Positions 62,779 to 64,000 of a stretch of DNA of 64,000 bases are shown piece after piece; the first letter of the stretch is position 1; each line of letters begins with the position of its first letter. A model generated the notes under the pieces. The model worked only from the letters and a program-made list of their open reading frames with translations. It made no database searches and had not been told where the DNA came from. Both the position numbers and the translations under genes were made by a program. The stretch lies in contig NZ_CALSBP010000003.1 of the NCBI RefSeq assembly GCF_943373825.1, forward strand, positions 558,001-622,000. Direction: 5' to 3'. Source of the DNA: Aquimarina spinulae. GTDB lineage: Bacteria; Bacteroidota; Bacteroidia; Flavobacteriales; Flavobacteriaceae.

Positions 62779-63906
62779 TTACTCATCTAATGGATTTTTG
62801 ATGGCTTTGAATTTGTTTATAGATACTTGAGTATAAATTTCTGTAGTTCTTGTGCTACTATGTCCTAATAAAGTTTGGATATATCTTAGATCGGTTCCAC
62901 TTTCTAATAGATGGGTGGCAAACGAATGTCTGAGTATATGTGGAGTGACCTTTCTTTTGATATATGCTTTTGTTGCTGCTCTGTTTACAATTGCCCCTAC
63001 ACTTTTTCCTGAATATTTCATCCCATTTGGGGATTCAAATAAGTATTCTTTGGGTTTCCATTGTCTATAATAGATTCTTAAATCTTTTACTACCTTTTCT
63101 GATAGTAAGGAATATCGATCTTTATTGTTTTTTGCATTCCTAATGTGAATCAGCATTCGTTTGCTATCTATATCAGTTAGTTTTAGATCTAATAATTCGC
63201 TTCTGCGTAATCCAGAAGAATATAATAGACTTACTATGCAACGATGTTTTATGTTATTGGTATTGGCAATTATAGAACGTATTTCTTCTTTTGATAACAC
63301 TTGTGGGAGTTTCTGTTCTTTTCTGGGCCTTTCGATACTATAAAACCTGTTAGGCATTCCCATGACCACCTCATAATAGAACTTAATACTATTAATGGCC
63401 TGGTTAATATAACTATTAGATTTGTTTTGACTAATGAGATGCTGTAAATAGCTTCGGATTTCCTCCTCTGACAAGGCCACAATATCATTATCACAATAGT
63501 GATTAATGAATTTTTCAAATTGTATTATATAGGTTTTACAGGTATTTAAGGCATATCGTTTGAGTTCTAATTTTCTCAGGTATTCTTCAGGAACATACTT
63601 GTAAGAAGTCGTTTTACTTCGGTTTCGATACCAGTTAATATCCACAGGTTGATTGTCACGTATTGGCTTTTCTTTAAAAAAAGAATTACCGTTTATCCAC
63701 GCTACTCCTCTAAATTTTTCAAAAACTTCGGCGAGATTTTCTTTAGTGTTTGCAATATATACCATCGAAAACCCCTTACTCCATTTAGGGTTTGGAAGTT
63801 CCTTTATCAATGCCTGGATCACCTTATCAGGATAAAACTGTAACCCAATCATCTTTTGATTGCCAATCAATAAGTGTTTTAATGTGATATGTTTAGTAAG
63901 GTTCAT
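62779..63906 (-). CDS. Tyrosine recombinase of the cassette array
   Basis: 375 residues. Residues 1-90 form an N-terminal domain unlike XerC/D (FYPDKVIQALIKELPNPKW, MVYIANTKENLAEVFEKF). Residues 105-190 are the SAM-like DNA-binding domain (RYALNTCKTYIIQFEKFINHY). The catalytic domain has R234 (SSGLRRSELLDL), K259 (NAKNNKDRY), H323 and R326 (PHILRHSFATHLLESG), H349 (LLGHSS) and Y358 (TEIYTQV). The stretch between R234 and H323 is XerD-like in length and lacks the insertion of IntI integrases. It lies on the same strand as the cassettes and transcribes toward them. Four 11-bp repeats lie upstream of its start. Confidence 0.88.
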   Translation of the reverse strand: MNLTKHITLKHLLIGNQKMIGLQFYPDKVIQALIKELPNPKWSKGFSMVYIANTKENLAEVFEKFRGVAWINGNSFFKEKPIRDNQPVDINWYRNRSKTTSYKYVPEEYLRKLELKRYALNTCKTYIIQFEKFINHYCDNDIVALSEEEIRSYLQHLISQNKSNSYINQAINSIKFYYEVVMGMPNRFYSIERPRKEQKLPQVLSKEEIRSIIANTNNIKHRCIVSLLYSSGLRRSELLDLKLTDIDSKRMLIHIRNAKNNKDRYSLLSEKVVKDLRIYYRQWKPKEYLFESPNGMKYSGKSVGAIVNRAATKAYIKRKVTPHILRHSFATHLLESGTDLRYIQTLLGHSSTRTTEIYTQVSINKFKAIKNPLDE

Positions 63907-63946
63907 TGTACAAAAATGCGGTATTTAAAAATCATAGTAGTATTTT

Positions 63947-63990
63947 AGTCGAATAACATTCGAATAGGATTCGACTACTATTCGATTCAT
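63947..63990 (-). promoter_or_regulatory. Four 11-bp direct repeats upstream of the recombinase
   Basis: TCGA occurs at 63949, 63960, 63971 and 63982, an exact 11-bp phase, within ATTCGAATAGG-like units. Parts also form an inverted repeat (TAGTCGAAT 63946-63954 / ATTCGACTA 63969-63977). The first unit is 40 bp before the recombinase ATG, so it is a candidate operator or promoter control element. Confidence 0.65.
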
Positions 63991-64000
63991 TAGAAATTAT

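Noticed and set aside
63270..63518. Second frame within the recombinase gene
   Set aside because: Same-strand overlap in another frame inside a well-conserved catalytic region; a shadow.
1..64000. tRNA, rRNA, riboswitch and insertion sequence genes
   Set aside because: None recognised: no cloverleaf with CCA end, no rRNA-like stretch, no transposase frame. Only the one tyrosine recombinase was found.

Overview
The window is AT-rich, has few operons with long leaders, and carries many small secreted or lipoprotein genes with Bacteroidetes-type promoters (TAnnTTTG). Together with typical gene pairs (LuxC-like reductase beside serC and a serA-like gene, DUF937, COG2509 dehydrogenase, BatA-type protein) it points to a marine member of the Flavobacteriaceae, possibly Aquimarina-like. 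The genus is an inference; no rRNA or tRNA gene was seen.

Layout. 1-11.4 kb: housekeeping and small secreted genes (serine biosynthesis, GTP cyclohydrolase I, MsrA, an outer-membrane DUF5916 protein, a LolD-like ABC ATPase). 11.5-15.5 kb: a tandem duplication of HExxH zinc-peptidase lipoprotein genes and a membrane AraC regulator. 15.7-28.9 kb: DUF2400, a PhoX-like lipoprotein paired with a di-haem peroxidase, a GAF histidine kinase, FAD dehydrogenase, BatA-like protein, a dihydroorotase homologue lacking its metal ligands, a LAS-type peptidase candidate and an esterase. 28.9-33.9 kb: a two-component system divergent from small secreted genes whose promoter carries four 11-bp direct repeats. 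34-39.7 kb: a TIG/LamG surface lipoprotein and a three-gene set of class V PLP enzyme, radical SAM enzyme and threonine aldolase. 40.1-41.2 kb: an ECF sigma factor with a membrane partner.

41.27-63.99 kb is the most interesting part: an integron-like array. A tyrosine recombinase (62779-63906, minus strand) is followed on the same strand by 19 compact cassettes holding about 24 genes. They are separated by 59-270 bp imperfectly palindromic attC-like sites that start and end in AAC/GTT cores. Each cassette's two ends are reverse complements of each other, as integron chemistry requires: 10 of 19 match over 7 nt and 7 more differ at one base. The recombinase has the R-K-H-R-H-Y residues but lacks the insertion typical of IntI integrases, carries an extra N-terminal domain of about 90 residues, and points toward the array instead of away from it. 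Four 11-bp TCGA repeats lie upstream of it, and a 30-bp near-palindrome at the first cassette junction is a candidate attI.

Cassette cargo includes a T4 Rnl2-type RNA ligase, two beta-lactamase-family serine hydrolases, a self-regulated MarR / D-threonine-aldolase-like / ornithine-cyclodeaminase-like module, an SMI1/KNR4 protein, a TolB-like protein with an AraC regulator, and many secreted or lipoprotein unknowns. Most cassette genes start 9-28 bp after one core and stop 0-20 bp before the next, so they have almost no private promoter space.
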